From Pullulanibacillus pueri (GTDB lineage: Bacteria > Bacillota > Bacilli > Bacillales > Sporolactobacillaceae), in the NCBI RefSeq assembly GCF_014639255.1, contig NZ_BMFV01000001.1, positions 340,134 through 404,133 on the forward strand: a DNA stretch of 64,000 nucleotides, in the 5' to 3' direction. The notes under the pieces were generated by a model that did no database searches, was not told the origin of the DNA, and was given only the letters and a program-made list of their open reading frames with translations. Position numbers and translations under genes: made by a program. Positions 19,128 through 29,958 of the stretch are shown here, in pieces. How positions within the stretch are numbered: position 1 is the stretch's first letter; each line of letters starts with the position of its first letter.

Positions 19128-20843
19128 TTACTTATCCTTTAATTGCAAAACCAGTCGTTCATCTGGTGTAACAAAGACGGTTTTTTGATGATCGTAAATC
19201 ACATATCCTGGTTTCGCACCATTTGGCTTATGGACATGCTTGATCAATGTGTAATCGACGGGGACACGACTGGACATGGAAGATTTGCTAAAGTAGGCTG
19301 CCAAGGTGGCTGCTTCTACCAGTGTCTTCTCACTAAAGTCATTGCCTTTGATGACGACGTGTGACCCCGGGATATCTTTAGTATGTAACCACGTATCTTC
19401 AGAAGCAGCATGACGGGTGGTTAAATACTCGTTTTGTTTATTATTTTTTCCAACTAGAATGGTAACACCCTCTGAAGATGTGTAGTGTTCAAGACTAGGT
19501 TTTTGCTTCTTCTTCTTTTTCCCATGTTTTTGACCTCTTGCACGCAAATATCCGCCTTCCTCAAGCTCCTCACGAATTTCTTCGATATCATGGAAGCCGG
19601 CCGACTCGATTTGTTGACTTAGAGCGTCTAAGTATTCAATTTCTTGAAGGGTAGCGGCAATCTGTTCTTCAACGATTCTTTGTGCGGTTTTCAGCTTGTT
19701 ATATTTTTTAAAGAGCAATTGTGCATTTTCTGAAGGGCTTTTATGAGGATCAAGTTCGATCGTCACCGTCTCTTGATTTTCATCGTAATAGTTCACCGCT
19801 TCAATTTTTCGATCACCTTTTTTGATCATATGCATATGCGCTGTCACCAGTTCCCCATAAAGTTGGTAACGGGAAGCCCCTTCTGCTTCCTTCAGAGTGT
19901 CTTTTAATTTTCCAAGCTTTCGTTCGTTTTTCTTTTTCTCGTTATGGACCCAATGGCTTAAGTTCGCCGCCCGTTGCCTAACAATATCTGACTCAGATTT
20001 CAAAGCAAAAAAGGTTTCTAGCATGTCACTCGGAGAATCAAAGTATTCAGGCTCGCCATCAAGATGTGACAGGGCCAAAACATGAAACTGATCTTTAGCA
20101 CCTTGTCGATGAATAATCTGGGGATGGAAGGCTTCGTTTTGTATCGCTGTTTGAACCTCAGAGAAGGCTTTAAGCACAGCATCTTGGTTTGGCAAACCCG
20201 CTCGAGAAATGATTTCCGTTGCTAAAAGCGGAGAGAAACCATTAATCGTTTGCACCAGTTGACGATCCAATTTTCCTGCGTTAAAATCCAGTCGTCTCAA
20301 CAAGTCTTCTTCCGTTGTTTCCAGCGGATCGAGTTTGTGCTGATCAGGGGGTAAAACATAGGGTTGACCGGGCAAAACAGTGCGATGGCGGTTGACCGCA
20401 GGAGAGAGCCGTTTAATAGCATCAATTATCTTCCCGGTTTCTTGATCCACGAGGATGATGTTACTATGTTTACCCATCAGTTCAATAATCAATCGCCTGT
20501 GAGCCACATCCCCAATGTCATTTTTACCGCGTAAATTGATGTGGACAATGCGTTCAAAGCCATCTTGTTCGATAGATTCAATAACATTACCTTCTAAGTG
20601 CTTTCTCAGGAGCATACAAAACATAGGGGGCTCGCTGGGATTATCTGCACTTCGCTTCGTGATATGTAGGCGTGTAAATTGCGCTCCAGCAGATATAAGT
20701 AAACGGCGATTGGCGCCATGTGATCGAATAACTAAAATAAGATCGGTTTGGTGGGGCTGATAAATTTTACTCACTCGACCTCCAGAAAACGTATGATCAA
20801 GTTCCAAACAAACCGCTCGCGTGACAATACCATCAAATGACAT
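19128..20843 (-). CDS. rqcH: Ribosome quality-control factor RqcH (NFACT family, FbpA/YloA)
   Basis: RqcH binds obstructed 50S-peptidyl-tRNA complexes and directs C-terminal alanine tailing of stalled peptides. The 571-residue product shows the NFACT-N domain first (MSFDGIVTRAVCLELDHTF, then SGGRVSKIYQPH). A long coiled coil lies in the middle (KKKNERKLGKLKDTLKEAE to about residue 410), and a C-terminal NFACT-R domain has DTWLHTKDIPGSHVVIK and PVDYTLIKHVHKPNGAKPG. Length is typical. In B. subtilis the orthologous yloA lies beside yicC, as here. Older annotation calls it a fibronectin-binding protein. Confidence 0.92.
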   Translation of the reverse strand: MSFDGIVTRAVCLELDHTFSGGRVSKIYQPHQTDLILVIRSHGANRRLLISAGAQFTRLHITKRSADNPSEPPMFCMLLRKHLEGNVIESIEQDGFERIVHINLRGKNDIGDVAHRRLIIELMGKHSNIILVDQETGKIIDAIKRLSPAVNRHRTVLPGQPYVLPPDQHKLDPLETTEEDLLRRLDFNAGKLDRQLVQTINGFSPLLATEIISRAGLPNQDAVLKAFSEVQTAIQNEAFHPQIIHRQGAKDQFHVLALSHLDGEPEYFDSPSDMLETFFALKSESDIVRQRAANLSHWVHNEKKKNERKLGKLKDTLKEAEGASRYQLYGELVTAHMHMIKKGDRKIEAVNYYDENQETVTIELDPHKSPSENAQLLFKKYNKLKTAQRIVEEQIAATLQEIEYLDALSQQIESAGFHDIEEIREELEEGGYLRARGQKHGKKKKKQKPSLEHYTSSEGVTILVGKNNKQNEYLTTRHAASEDTWLHTKDIPGSHVVIKGNDFSEKTLVEAATLAAYFSKSSMSSRVPVDYTLIKHVHKPNGAKPGYVIYDHQKTVFVTPDERLVLQLKDK

Positions 20844-21184
20844 CGTGATCCCTCACTTTCGTATAAAAGATGTTCAAAATCAAGTTGAACACACATTAAT
20901 AAGTATAGCATGTGGCATTCGTATTGTAAGGTGTTTAAAATTTAGCGTTGGCTTGTTGTTTTTAATATGAAGAATTGATGGTAAACTAGGAGTAACTCCC
21001 TTGAGACAATGGTTGGAAAGAACAAGAGGAGGCGCGTCAAATACATGGCGTATGCTTCCGATTGAAAATGGCTTATAAAAGAAAGTATCTCTTGGTTTTA
21101 GAAGTGTTAAACGACTTTTTTTGTTTTACTCCACCTTTGTGGCTAGCACTTTTAAAATTGTTATGAAACTTTGGATGTGATAAA
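20844..21184. other. Intergenic region rqcH-yicC
   Basis: The two genes diverge, so both promoters should lie here. A possible sigma-A site (TTGTTA, 17 bases, TAAAAT) ends at the yicC start codon and would give an almost leaderless RNA. A good AGAGGAGG (about 21026-21032) is followed by only a 6-codon ORF. A 32-codon ORF (21068-21166) begins three bases later without its own SD site. B. subtilis has the cation ATPase gene yloB here; it is missing. Confidence 0.4.
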
Positions 21185-22066
21185 ATGTTAACAAGTATGA
21201 CTGGTTACGGACGGGCAACACTTAGTAATGGCACTCACACAGTGACGGTCGAAATGAAATCCGTTAATCATCGCTATTTAGAGATGACCTTTAATACACC
21301 TCGGTCTCTATTACACCTTGAGGATGACATGAAAAGGTGTATTAAGAATGTCTTACATCGGGGTTCAATTACGGTGTTGTTAACGATATCAGGAGAGTCT
21401 TTAAATGAAACGACACTTCACGTTAATTGGGACTTATTAGATCAATATATAGAGAAGTTGAAGACGATATCGGATCGTTATGGATTAGAGATTCAGCATC
21501 ACCTTCAAGATATTAATCAATTCAATGATGTTTTTACGGTAATAGAGAAACCGAAGCAAACATCGTCCATTGATGCGCTTATTCTCTCCACTCTTAACGC
21601 CGCTTTAGATCATCATAAAGCAATGCGGTTAAAAGAGGGGCAACACTTATATTATGATTTAAAAGAAAGACTTTCTGAAGTGGACAAATGTGTGAAAAAG
21701 ATTCACGAATACGCGCCAAAGGTTGTTGAAACCTATCGAAACCGTCTTGAAAATAGAATCCTTGATTTTCTCAATGGACGTGCCTTAGTCGATGAAGAAC
21801 GCTTACTCAATGAAGTCGCTGGATTCGCTGAAAAAGTCAATATTGACGAGGAACTGACACGATTATCGAGTCATTCTGAGCAATTTCGAGCTTTTCTTGA
21901 AGAAAGCGGCCCTGTGGGGAGGAAAATGGATTTTCTTATTCAGGAGATGAATCGAGAAACCAATACAATAGGTTCTAAGGCTAACGATATACATATTGCA
22001 CGTGAAGTCGTAGAGATAAAAAGCCACATTGAGAAGATAAGGGAACAAATACAAAATATTGAGTGA
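21185..22066 (+). CDS. yicC: YicC/YloC family endoribonuclease
   Basis: A 293-residue protein with the YicC-like N-terminal domain (MLTSMTGYGRA, VEMKSVNHRYLE) and the DUF1732 C-terminal part, with EEVAGFAEKVNIDEELTRL-type and GRKMDFLIQEMNRETNTIGS-type helices. Some members have been shown to be endoribonucleases, and a link to small-RNA decay is reported in E. coli. The SD site GGATGTGAT ends three bases before ATG. It starts the conserved cluster yicC-remA-gmk-rpoZ-coaBC-priA. Confidence 0.9.
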   Translation: MLTSMTGYGRATLSNGTHTVTVEMKSVNHRYLEMTFNTPRSLLHLEDDMKRCIKNVLHRGSITVLLTISGESLNETTLHVNWDLLDQYIEKLKTISDRYGLEIQHHLQDINQFNDVFTVIEKPKQTSSIDALILSTLNAALDHHKAMRLKEGQHLYYDLKERLSEVDKCVKKIHEYAPKVVETYRNRLENRILDFLNGRALVDEERLLNEVAGFAEKVNIDEELTRLSSHSEQFRAFLEESGPVGRKMDFLIQEMNRETNTIGSKANDIHIAREVVEIKSHIEKIREQIQNIE

Positions 22067-22097
22067 TTGAAGAATATGAGAGGGGCCCTTACACAAG

Positions 22098-22358
22098 ATG
22101 ATAACCTTAATAAATATCGGGTTTGGTAACATCGCTTCAGCGAGCCGGATTGTTTCCATTGTCAGTCCAGAATCCCAACCGATTAAACGTTTAATAAAAA
22201 TTGCGAGGGAGCAAAATAAACTTATTGATGCAACCTATGGACGCCGCACTCGCGCTGTGATTGTTATGGACAGTGACCACGTGATTCTTTCGTCCGTCCA
22301 ACCCGAGACAGTCTCGCAAAGGCTAATTTCTCAAGACGAAGTGACCGATGAAGGTTAA
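22098..22358 (+). CDS. remA: Extracellular matrix regulatory protein RemA
   Basis: RemA is a small DNA-binding regulator, needed in B. subtilis for matrix gene (eps, tapA) and osmoprotection gene expression; it forms ring-like oligomers. The 86-residue product reads [20 protein letters not shown], then [20 protein letters not shown], both highly conserved in this family. It sits directly between yicC and gmk as ylzA does in B. subtilis. Whether it controls a biofilm matrix here cannot be told, since no eps genes are in the window. Confidence 0.92.
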   Translation: MITLINIGFGNIASASRIVSIVSPESQPIKRLIKIAREQNKLIDATYGRRTRAVIVMDSDHVILSSVQPETVSQRLISQDEVTDEG

Positions 22359-22376
22359 GGAGTTGGAGGGTAAGTT

Positions 22377-22994
22377 ATGACTTTTAAGGAAAAAGGATTA
22401 TTATTTGTTTTATCTGGCCCTTCAGGTGTAGGAAAGGGTACGGTCTGTCGAGCGCTTAGAGAGAGAGGAACAAGCCTTCAATACTCCATTTCCGTGACCA
22501 CGAGAAAACCGCGGGAAGGGGAGCGTGACGGGGTTGAATATTTCTTTAGAACGAAAGAAAAGTTTAAAGAGATGATTGCTCACAATGAACTCCTTGAATG
22601 GGCAGAGTATGTAGGAAACTTTTATGGGACGCCCTTGCAATACGTGCGTCAAACTCTTGAAGATGGGAAAGATGTGCTCCTTGAAATTGAGGTTCAAGGT
22701 GCATTACAGGTGAAACAGAATTTTCCAGAAGGTATTTTTATTTTTTTAGTCCCGCCTAGTTTAGGAGAGCTTAAAAAAAGAATCACGGGTCGTGGAACTG
22801 AGACGAATGATTTAATAGAAAATCGTTTAAGTACAGCGCGAACTGAAATTGATTTGATGAAGCACTATGATTATGTGATTGAAAATGATCAGGTTGAGCG
22901 TGCCTGCGATCGCATAGAAGCCGTTGTCACAGCAGAACACTGTAAACAATCACGAATCATTGAAAAATATAAAAGACTAACGGAGGTTGATTGA
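22377..22994 (+). CDS. gmk: Guanylate kinase
   Basis: Gmk phosphorylates GMP to GDP. The 205-residue protein has the P-loop [14 protein letters not shown] near residue 14, the GMP-binding [19 protein letters not shown], and EVQGALQVK with later [12 protein letters not shown] for the lid region. The P-loop has GKGT rather than the common GKST, a mild variation. SD site GGAGGGT; the stop is close to the rpoZ start. It is essential in most bacteria and here lies in its usual cluster. Confidence 0.96.
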   Translation: MTFKEKGLLFVLSGPSGVGKGTVCRALRERGTSLQYSISVTTRKPREGERDGVEYFFRTKEKFKEMIAHNELLEWAEYVGNFYGTPLQYVRQTLEDGKDVLLEIEVQGALQVKQNFPEGIFIFLVPPSLGELKKRITGRGTETNDLIENRLSTARTEIDLMKHYDYVIENDQVERACDRIEAVVTAEHCKQSRIIEKYKRLTEVD

Positions 22995-22996
22995 AT

Positions 22997-23194
22997 ATGA
23001 TGCTCTATCCTTCAATCGATACATTATTGGAACAAATTGACTCGAAGTATACCTTGGTAACCCTTTCTGCGAAAAGAGCTCGTGAGCTCGCGGTGTCGGA
23101 GAAACCATTAATTAAAAATGTTTTTTCAGAAAAGGTTGTTGGCATGGCTTTAGAAGAAATTAATGAAGGTCTTATAAAGTACGAACGCGCGTAA
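22997..23194 (+). CDS. rpoZ: RNA polymerase omega subunit
   Basis: Omega helps fold and assemble the beta' subunit. I place the start at ATG 22997, ten bases after GGAGG (22982-22986); the in-frame TTG 22991 is only four bases from it. The product has 65 residues: [29 protein letters not shown] and [15 protein letters not shown] match the family. It follows gmk directly as in B. subtilis. Confidence 0.93.
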   Translation: MMLYPSIDTLLEQIDSKYTLVTLSAKRARELAVSEKPLIKNVFSEKVVGMALEEINEGLIKYERA

Positions 23195-23212
23195 TAAATG
23201 ACAATGAGTATC

Positions 23213-23239
23213 AGGCTGTCGGGAAAGTCTCGACAGCCT
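23213..23239 (+). terminator. Hairpin after rpoZ
   Basis: AGGCTGTCG pairs with CGACAGCCT over 9 bp, followed by CATTTATA. The T tract is weak, so some readthrough into coaBC is likely. Confidence 0.6.
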
Positions 23240-23285
23240 CATTTATATATATGACCGAGTGTAATAAAGAGTGGGAGTGTTGAAG

Positions 23286-24512
23286 GTGACAATAGAGAAC
23301 AAAACGATTGTACTCATTGTTTCGGGTGGAATTGCCGCCTATAAGGCTTGCACGTTGACAAGTGCTCTAGTAAAAAAGGGGGCAAATGTAGAAGTAATTA
23401 TGACGGAAGGCGCTAAAGCCTTTGTCTCGCCCGTCACGTTTCAGGCGTTGTCTAGAAATCCTGTTCATGATGATCTTTATACAGAAAAAGTACCTCATCA
23501 AATCACCCATATCGATTTGGCTGATCGGGCCGATCGGGTGGTTGTTGCACCGGCAACAGCGAATATTATTGCGAAGATGGCAATGGGGCTAGCCGATGAT
23601 CTGGCGACAACTGTGATGCTGGCGACAAAAGCACCTCTTTGGGTCGCACCAGCTATGAATGTGAATATGTATCATCATCCACAGGTGCAGGAGAATATTG
23701 AAAAGCTCAAAGCTTTAAATTATCACATTCTTGACCCGGCAGCGGGAAATCTGGCGTGCGGCTGGGTAGGAAAAGGGCGGATGGTTGAACCGGAAGAGAT
23801 TGCAGAAGCTTTAGAAGCTTCCTTTAATGAAAGTTCAAAAGAGAAATCTCTTGATTTGAAGGGGAAGCATTGGATCGTCACTGCAGGACCAACACAGGAA
23901 AAACTTGATCCTGTTCGCTATTTCACTAACCGTTCGTCAGGGAAAATGGGCTACGCGATTGCGGAAGCAGCCGCTCGTTTTGGTGCAGAGGTTACCCTTG
24001 TTTCAGGACCAACTACATTAGAGACTCCAACAGGGGTTGAAAGGATCGACATAGAATCGGCTGAAGATATGTATCGTGAAGTAATGCAACGATATGAAGC
24101 GGCAGATGTTGTCGTAAAAGCAGCGGCCGTGGCTGATTATCGCCCAGAACAATCGACAGAGCACAAGATTAAGAAATCTCAAGAGGCGCTGACTGTGACT
24201 TTTGTTCGTAATCCCGATATTTTAAAAACATTGGGCCAACAGAAAAAGAAACAAATCCTTGTAGGTTTTGCGGCGGAAACCGATAATCTGGAACGTTATG
24301 CTATGGAGAAGCTTGATAAGAAGCATCTTGATATGATTGTTGCGAATAATGTTGGAGCGACAGACTCCGGTTTTGCAGTAGATACTAATCGTGTGACCCT
24401 TTTTTATAAAAACGGTAAAAAACGAGCATTAGAATTAATGTCCAAGCAAAACGTTGCCATTGAACTTTGCTATGAAATTGGTAAGTTGCTTAAAAGCAGG
24501 GATGCTGAATGA
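23286..24512 (+). CDS. coaBC: Phosphopantothenoylcysteine synthetase/decarboxylase
   Basis: CoaBC couples phosphopantothenate to Cys and decarboxylates the product on the way to coenzyme A. I choose GTG 23286 as start, eight bases after GGGAG; other in-frame GTG/TTG codons (23271-23280) overlap the SD site. The product has 408 residues. The FMN-dependent CoaC domain has GGIAAYKA, PAMNVNMYHHP and LACGWVGKGRM. The CoaB domain begins near residue 195 with VTAGPTQEKLDPVRY and NRSSGKMGYAIAEAA, and ends with VANNVG. The stop overlaps priA by 4 bases. Confidence 0.94.
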   Translation: MTIENKTIVLIVSGGIAAYKACTLTSALVKKGANVEVIMTEGAKAFVSPVTFQALSRNPVHDDLYTEKVPHQITHIDLADRADRVVVAPATANIIAKMAMGLADDLATTVMLATKAPLWVAPAMNVNMYHHPQVQENIEKLKALNYHILDPAAGNLACGWVGKGRMVEPEEIAEALEASFNESSKEKSLDLKGKHWIVTAGPTQEKLDPVRYFTNRSSGKMGYAIAEAAARFGAEVTLVSGPTTLETPTGVERIDIESAEDMYREVMQRYEAADVVVKAAAVADYRPEQSTEHKIKKSQEALTVTFVRNPDILKTLGQQKKKQILVGFAAETDNLERYAMEKLDKKHLDMIVANNVGATDSGFAVDTNRVTLFYKNGKKRALELMSKQNVAIELCYEIGKLLKSRDAE

Positions 24513-26929
24513 TCGCAGAAGTCATTGTAGATCTGGCACTAAACCAAACCGATAAGCCTTTTGATTATAGTATCCCTGAATCACTGCAGCCTTTGGTTGA
24601 GCGCGGTGCCCGAGTAATCGTTCCGTTTGGTCCAAGAAAACTTGTTGGCTTTGTGGTGGCCATAAAATCTGATACTGCATTAGAGAAGGTGCGGCCGATT
24701 CATTCTGTGATTGATCAAACACCTGTCTTAACAGATGAACTACTCCAGCTTGGGAAATGGTTGGCCAAAGAAACTTTGTGTTATGAAATCTCTGCCTTTC
24801 TGGCCATGCTCCCGGCAGCTATGAAAGCCAGCTATAAAAAAGTCATTAGTGTCGCTGATGCAGGATTATTCGAGAATGAGTTCATGGATCTCTTGTTCCT
24901 TTTTAAGAATGGCGAGCAAATAGAGTGGGAGAGTCTTCAGAAGACTCATGGGTCATGGCTAAAGCGCATAAAAGAAGCGTTGCAGGCTGGTGCTTTAAAA
25001 GAACATCAACAGGTGAATCAAGGACAAGCCGTTAAAAAAATGAAAGTGGTGCAGCCGGCACTTACGTACGATGAATTAAAACAATCACTAGAAACCTTTA
25101 AAGGGCGCGCCAAAAAACAGCGTGATGTTCTCACCTTTTTCTTGGAACAGGAAAGTCCAACGGCTATTGCCGTGAATGAAGTCATACGTGCGACCAATGT
25201 TTCCCGAGCAACGATAAAAACGCTTGTGCAAAAAGGCTTCCTTATTGAAACCGAAAAAGAGGTTTATAGAGACCCCTTTCAGGGATCAGCTAAGCCTACG
25301 ATCCCCCTTGAACTAACAGATGAGCAACAGGCTGCTATTCACCCTGTTTTGGAGGATCTTGATGAGCGGCGGCACCGTGTCCATCTTTGCCATGGGGTGA
25401 CTGGAAGCGGAAAAACTGAAATTTATTTACAAGCGATACAAAGGGTGTTGGAAAAGGGTCAGGAAGCGATTGTCTTAGTTCCTGAGATTTCGTTAACCCC
25501 ACAAATGGTGGAACGTTTTCGTGGTCGTTTTGGTGATGAAGTTGCTGTCTTACATAGTGGTTTAAGTCGCGGTGAAAAGTATGATGAATGGCGAAAGATA
25601 CACCGCGGTGAAGTCCGTGTGGTTGTGGGTGCCCGTTCGGCTGTGTTTGCCCCTTTTACAAATGTCGGGATTATCATTATTGATGAAGAACATGAAACGA
25701 GTTATAAACAGGAAGAAAGCCCGCGATACCACGCGAGAGATGTGGCGATTTTCCGTGGGGAATTTCATCATTGTCCTGTGATTTTGGGAAGTGCCACGCC
25801 TTCACTAGAATCGTATGCTAGGGCTCAAAAAGGGGTGTATCGCTTAGCCCCACTCCTTAAGCGAGTCAATCAGAAGCCGATGCCGCCCGTTTCTATTATT
25901 GATATGCGGGAAGAACTACGCGCAGGCAATCGATCGATGTTTTCTCGGGATCTGTTTCAAAGTCTACAAGAACGCCTCCGTAAAGGAGAACAAAGCGTGC
26001 TATTCCTCAATCGGAGAGGCTATTCGACCTTTATCATGTGTCGCGACTGTGGCCATGTCCTTAGCTGTCCGCACTGTGATATTTCGTTGACTTTTCACCG
26101 AAAGAATAATAAAGTGAAGTGCCATTATTGTGGGTTTGAGGAGCAAGTGCCTCACCAATGCCCGAGCTGTGGAAGTGAACATATCCGTTTTTTTGGCTCA
26201 GGAACACAAAAGGTGGAAGAAGCGCTTACGACCTTATTGCCAGAGGCCCGTGTCATTCGTATGGACGTTGATACGACACGAAAAAAAGGAGCCCATGAAC
26301 GTTTTTTAAAGGCCTTTGGGCGCGGTGAAGCCGATATTTTACTTGGAACGCAAATGATTGCCAAAGGTCTTGATTTTGAAAAGGTCACATTGGTAGGAGT
26401 GCTGGCGGCTGATGCCATGCTTCACTTACCTGATTTTCGTTCCACAGAGAAAACGTTTCAGTTGCTTACCCAAGTCGGTGGACGGGCAGGGCGACATCAG
26501 CTTGATGGGGAAGTGATTATTCAAAGTTACACCCCTGAGCATTATGCGATGACGTTGGCAGCGGAACATGATTATCAACATTTTTATCTTAAAGAGATGC
26601 AATCGCGAAAACGTCATGATTATCCACCGTTTTATTATCTTTCCTTAATTACGGTGTCTCATGAATCCTTTGCGAGGGCTTCGGGTGTTGCTGAGCAGAT
26701 TACTCGTTTATTAGCGCAAGAACTCACTTCGCAAGCTATTATCTTAGGTCCGGTCGCACCTCCGATTGCTAGGATCAAAGATAGATATCGCTGTCAATGC
26801 ATGATAAAATATAAAAATGAACCCAAACTGAAACAAACATTGAAAAACATTCTTGATCATTATCAAGGCGCTTTTTCTAAAGAGGGCCTTTCAATTTCAA
26901 TGGACATAGATCCTTATCTGATGATGTAG
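24509..26929 (+). CDS. priA: Primosomal protein PriA, replication restart helicase
   Basis: PriA recognises abandoned forks and reloads the replicative helicase. It is 806 residues long. The N-terminal 3'-DNA-binding domain ([20 protein letters not shown]) is followed by a winged-helix part and the helicase core with [12 protein letters not shown] (P-loop near residue 300) and [15 protein letters not shown]. The zinc-binding insertion [13 protein letters not shown] with CHYCG and CPSCGS (near residues 512-555) gives the expected eight Cys, and [11 protein letters not shown] is helicase motif VI. In B. subtilis priA is followed by the deformylase gene def; here fmt follows at once. Confidence 0.96.
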   Translation: MIAEVIVDLALNQTDKPFDYSIPESLQPLVERGARVIVPFGPRKLVGFVVAIKSDTALEKVRPIHSVIDQTPVLTDELLQLGKWLAKETLCYEISAFLAMLPAAMKASYKKVISVADAGLFENEFMDLLFLFKNGEQIEWESLQKTHGSWLKRIKEALQAGALKEHQQVNQGQAVKKMKVVQPALTYDELKQSLETFKGRAKKQRDVLTFFLEQESPTAIAVNEVIRATNVSRATIKTLVQKGFLIETEKEVYRDPFQGSAKPTIPLELTDEQQAAIHPVLEDLDERRHRVHLCHGVTGSGKTEIYLQAIQRVLEKGQEAIVLVPEISLTPQMVERFRGRFGDEVAVLHSGLSRGEKYDEWRKIHRGEVRVVVGARSAVFAPFTNVGIIIIDEEHETSYKQEESPRYHARDVAIFRGEFHHCPVILGSATPSLESYARAQKGVYRLAPLLKRVNQKPMPPVSIIDMREELRAGNRSMFSRDLFQSLQERLRKGEQSVLFLNRRGYSTFIMCRDCGHVLSCPHCDISLTFHRKNNKVKCHYCGFEEQVPHQCPSCGSEHIRFFGSGTQKVEEALTTLLPEARVIRMDVDTTRKKGAHERFLKAFGRGEADILLGTQMIAKGLDFEKVTLVGVLAADAMLHLPDFRSTEKTFQLLTQVGGRAGRHQLDGEVIIQSYTPEHYAMTLAAEHDYQHFYLKEMQSRKRHDYPPFYYLSLITVSHESFARASGVAEQITRLLAQELTSQAIILGPVAPPIARIKDRYRCQCMIKYKNEPKLKQTLKNILDHYQGAFSKEGLSISMDIDPYLMM

Positions 26930-26949
26930 TCGTGGAAAGGAATGATGAC

Positions 26950-27882
26950 ATGAAAGTCATGTTTATGGGAACACCTGATTTTTCTGTCCCTGTTTTACAA
27001 CAATTAATAGACGATGAATATAACGTTATTGCAGTTGTTACCCAACCGGATCGCCCTAAAGGTCGGAAAAAAGTCTTAACACCGCCTCCTGTTAAGCGAT
27101 TGGCACAACAACATCATATTCCAGTCATTCAACCCGAGAAAATTCGGGATCCCAAGGCGGTTGAAAAAGTCCTTGCTTACGAACCAGACCTTATTGTCAC
27201 CTGCGCTTATGGACAGATTTTACCTGTTACGATTTTAGATGCCCCAAAGTTTGGTTGCATTAATGTCCATGCTTCTTTATTACCTGAGTATAGAGGCGGT
27301 GCCCCTATTCACAAAGCAATTATCGATGGAAAAAAAGAGACGGGTGTCACCATCATGTATATGGTTAAAGCAATGGATGCTGGTGATATTCTTACCCAAG
27401 TTAAAGTGCCAATAGAAGAGACGGATAATGTTGGCACAATGCATGATAAGTTAAGTTATGCAGGTGCCCACTTATTATCTAAGACAATTCCAGATTTAAT
27501 AGCTGGCCGACTCACTCCAATGCCTCAAGAGAGTGACAAGGTGACTTTTTCTCCTACAATTCGCCGTGAAGATGAACATATTGATTGGAATCAAAGCGGT
27601 GAGATGATTTATAACAAAATTAGAGGTCTGAACCCGTTCCCAGGTGCTTATACTGTGTATAATGACCAAGTGATGAAGTTATGGGAAGCGAAAAAAGTGA
27701 CCGCCGCACAAACAGAAGAGCCTGGCACAATTTTAAACCTTGAAAAGGATGGTTTTGTTGTGGCAACAGGAAATGACGTTGCGATAAAAATAATAGAATG
27801 TCAGCCAGCAGGAAAGAAAAAGATGAAGGCTGGAGATTTTGTTCGAGGTGGGACGTTACATAAAGGGGACCGATTGGTTTGA
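26950..27882 (+). CDS. fmt: Methionyl-tRNA formyltransferase
   Basis: Fmt formylates initiator Met-tRNA. I place the start at ATG 26950, about nine bases after AAAGG; the in-frame GTG at 26932 lies before the SD site. The product has 310 residues and begins [19 protein letters not shown]. It has the catalytic [19 protein letters not shown] segment and the C-terminal OB-fold tRNA-binding domain with [12 protein letters not shown]. The adjacent def gene seen in many genomes is absent, so deformylase must be encoded elsewhere. Confidence 0.95.
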   Translation: MKVMFMGTPDFSVPVLQQLIDDEYNVIAVVTQPDRPKGRKKVLTPPPVKRLAQQHHIPVIQPEKIRDPKAVEKVLAYEPDLIVTCAYGQILPVTILDAPKFGCINVHASLLPEYRGGAPIHKAIIDGKKETGVTIMYMVKAMDAGDILTQVKVPIEETDNVGTMHDKLSYAGAHLLSKTIPDLIAGRLTPMPQESDKVTFSPTIRREDEHIDWNQSGEMIYNKIRGLNPFPGAYTVYNDQVMKLWEAKKVTAAQTEEPGTILNLEKDGFVVATGNDVAIKIIECQPAGKKKMKAGDFVRGGTLHKGDRLV

Positions 27883-29237
27883 CCAGAATTAAAACGAAAA
27901 GTGTAAGATTTATTGCCGTAGAAGTATTAGAGAAGATCGAAAAACAAGGCGCTTATAGTCAAATCGCCTTGAATCATGCTATTGAAAAAGCCAACCTTAA
28001 TGGGCAAGATATCGGTTTACTTACCCAGCTTGTTTACGGTACGATACAAAGAAGATTAACGTTGGACTTTTTTATTGAGGCTTTTGTGAATAAGGGGAAA
28101 AAAGTGGAGCCCTGGGTTCGCCAGTTACTGAGATTGTCCTTCTTCCAAATGGCCTATCTAGATAAAATTCCAGAACACGCGATCGTCAGTGAAGCTGTCA
28201 CTATTGCTAAAATCCGTGGGCATAAGGGGATTGCAGGATTCGTCAATGGTGTCCTGCGTCAGGCTTTGCGTCAAGGATTACCTGATATTCAAGCGATTCA
28301 AGATCCAGAAGCAAGAATGGCGCTTTCGACCAGTCATCCGAAGTGGTTAATAAAACGTTGGAGCCAGTTCTATGGACAAACTGTAACAGAGAAAATTTGC
28401 GAAGTGAACAACACCGCGCCATCGGTATCTCTTAGAATAAACCGCTTAAAGACCACGAGAGATGCAATGATTCAAGAATTGACGGAGGATGGTCTTGTTG
28501 TAGAAAAAGGTGAGCTATCAGAAGAAGCGCTTATTCTTAACAAAGGTAAGATCATCGATCATCAGGCCTATCGAGAGGGACGTGTCACCATCCAGGATGA
28601 AAGTTCTATGCTTATTGCTCATGCTCTAGATCCGCGCCCTGAACACAAGGTCCTTGATGCTTGTGCTGGACCTGGGGGGAAAACAACACATATAGCGGAA
28701 TTAATGGACAACCAGGGGACGATTATCGGTCTGGATATACATAAACATAAAACAAAATTAATCGATGATAGTGCAGCACGTTTAGATATTACTAATATTC
28801 ACACTGAAGTATTGGATGCGAGAAAAGTAGCTGAAGTCTATAAAAATGAAAGCTTTGATCGCATTCTTGTGGATGCCCCGTGTACGGGTTTCGGAGTCAT
28901 TCGCCGCAAGCCTGAGATTAAATATCAAAAAACACAGGCAGATATTGAGAATATCGCCCGAATTCAACACAATATCCTTTCTGCTGTTGCTCCGTTATTG
29001 AAGAAGGGTGGCAAGCTTGTGTATAGCACATGTACGATTGATAAAGAAGAGAATGTTATGACTGCGCAAGCTTTTTTAGATGCATTCCCGGATTTTAAAG
29101 TGGATGATCGCTTGCAGGAACGCCTTCCTCAAGCCGTTTCTGAAACCTCGACTTGGAATGGAAAAGGAATGGTTCAAATTCTACCACAAGATTTCAATAC
29201 AGATGGTTTTTTTATCAGTTGTTTTATTAAAGGATAG
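27879..29237 (+). CDS. rsmB: 16S rRNA (cytosine-967-C5) methyltransferase
   Basis: RsmB adds a methyl group to C967 of 16S rRNA. The 452-residue protein begins with a NusB-like RNA-binding domain (about residues 1-140). The Rossmann methyltransferase domain has the SAM loop [17 protein letters not shown] (near residue 258), [17 protein letters not shown] with one catalytic Cys (near 331), and [12 protein letters not shown] with the second (near 383). It starts at TTG 27879, overlapping the fmt stop by 4 bases. B. subtilis has rlmN next; here repeat copy C follows instead. Confidence 0.93.
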   Translation: MTRIKTKSVRFIAVEVLEKIEKQGAYSQIALNHAIEKANLNGQDIGLLTQLVYGTIQRRLTLDFFIEAFVNKGKKVEPWVRQLLRLSFFQMAYLDKIPEHAIVSEAVTIAKIRGHKGIAGFVNGVLRQALRQGLPDIQAIQDPEARMALSTSHPKWLIKRWSQFYGQTVTEKICEVNNTAPSVSLRINRLKTTRDAMIQELTEDGLVVEKGELSEEALILNKGKIIDHQAYREGRVTIQDESSMLIAHALDPRPEHKVLDACAGPGGKTTHIAELMDNQGTIIGLDIHKHKTKLIDDSAARLDITNIHTEVLDARKVAEVYKNESFDRILVDAPCTGFGVIRRKPEIKYQKTQADIENIARIQHNILSAVAPLLKKGGKLVYSTCTIDKEENVMTAQAFLDAFPDFKVDDRLQERLPQAVSETSTWNGKGMVQILPQDFNTDGFFISCFIKG

Positions 29238-29870
29238 GCTTCATTCGCATTGTTTGTTGCTATTGATATAGGTTACGACGTAACTACCGCTACGGAAATC
29301 CACTACGCTTTCCGTGGGCGGCTGGTGAGCCTCCTCGCACTCCGGAAAATACGGGGGTTCCCGAAAAACGCTTTTTGTTTTTTGGGGTGAGATAGGGGTC
29401 TCACCGCTGCCTTTGTTCCCGCAGGACTAAGGAAGGCTGCTAGGAGAATAATTATCGGAGAAAAATCGTGGTGTTTACGATTTTTTTGGGTCTCCGTGGA
29501 TTTCCTCCGCAAGTCTGGTGAATAACAAAAAGAACCGCTTATCATTTAACAAAAGAGCGCTGCGCTTGCGTGAATTCACGAATACACTTCGAGTTGTTCC
29601 ATGGAAGCTGACTTCGAAGCAATACTCGTAGACCCAGGAACAGGGGACTTTTATTCATAAATCCTGGGAACACAAATATAACAACCAAGGAACTTCAAGT
29701 TAAAAACGTCACGTCCGTGTGACAACACCGAAGCTAGCACATCAATACCACCTCAAAAAGCAAAGAACACTTTTCGGGGACTCCGATGGTGCGTCGAAGT
29801 GAGCTGAGGCTGTGCCCATGGAAAGCGAGCGACCTGGAGCGGAAAACCACCAATCTGTTACGTTGCAATT
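29238..29870 (+). repeat. Degenerate intergenic repeat, copy C (composite)
   Basis: A 720-base stretch without a supported gene. It opens with GCTTCATTCGCATTG..., which matches the first 41 bases of copy D (54965). It then has CTTTCCGTGGGCGG/GAGCCTCCTCGC (29310-29336), a segment like copy A (29433-29505), and CGTCACGTCCGTGTGACAAC (29706-29725) in the opposite sense to copy A. It ends with GAGGCTGTGCCCATGG...CCTGGAGCGGAAAA, like copy B. It looks like several repeat units, partly inverted. It lies where B. subtilis has rlmN. Confidence 0.65.
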
Positions 29871-29958
29871 TCCTTCAACTCCTAAAAATCATGACCTTGA
29901 GAATACTAACAACTTTTTAAAAAAAGCCAGAGGATATGTGCAATAAAGGGGTGTTAAT

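Noticed and set aside
21068..21166. 32-codon ORF before yicC (MAYKRKYLLVLEVLNDFF...)
   Set aside because: No SD site of its own; the good SD upstream serves a 6-codon ORF. It might be a decayed gene, but there is not enough to support it.
29303..29545. 80-codon minus-strand ORF between rsmB and prpC
   Set aside because: Composed of repeat blocks shared with other loci, basic low-complexity product, no SD site.
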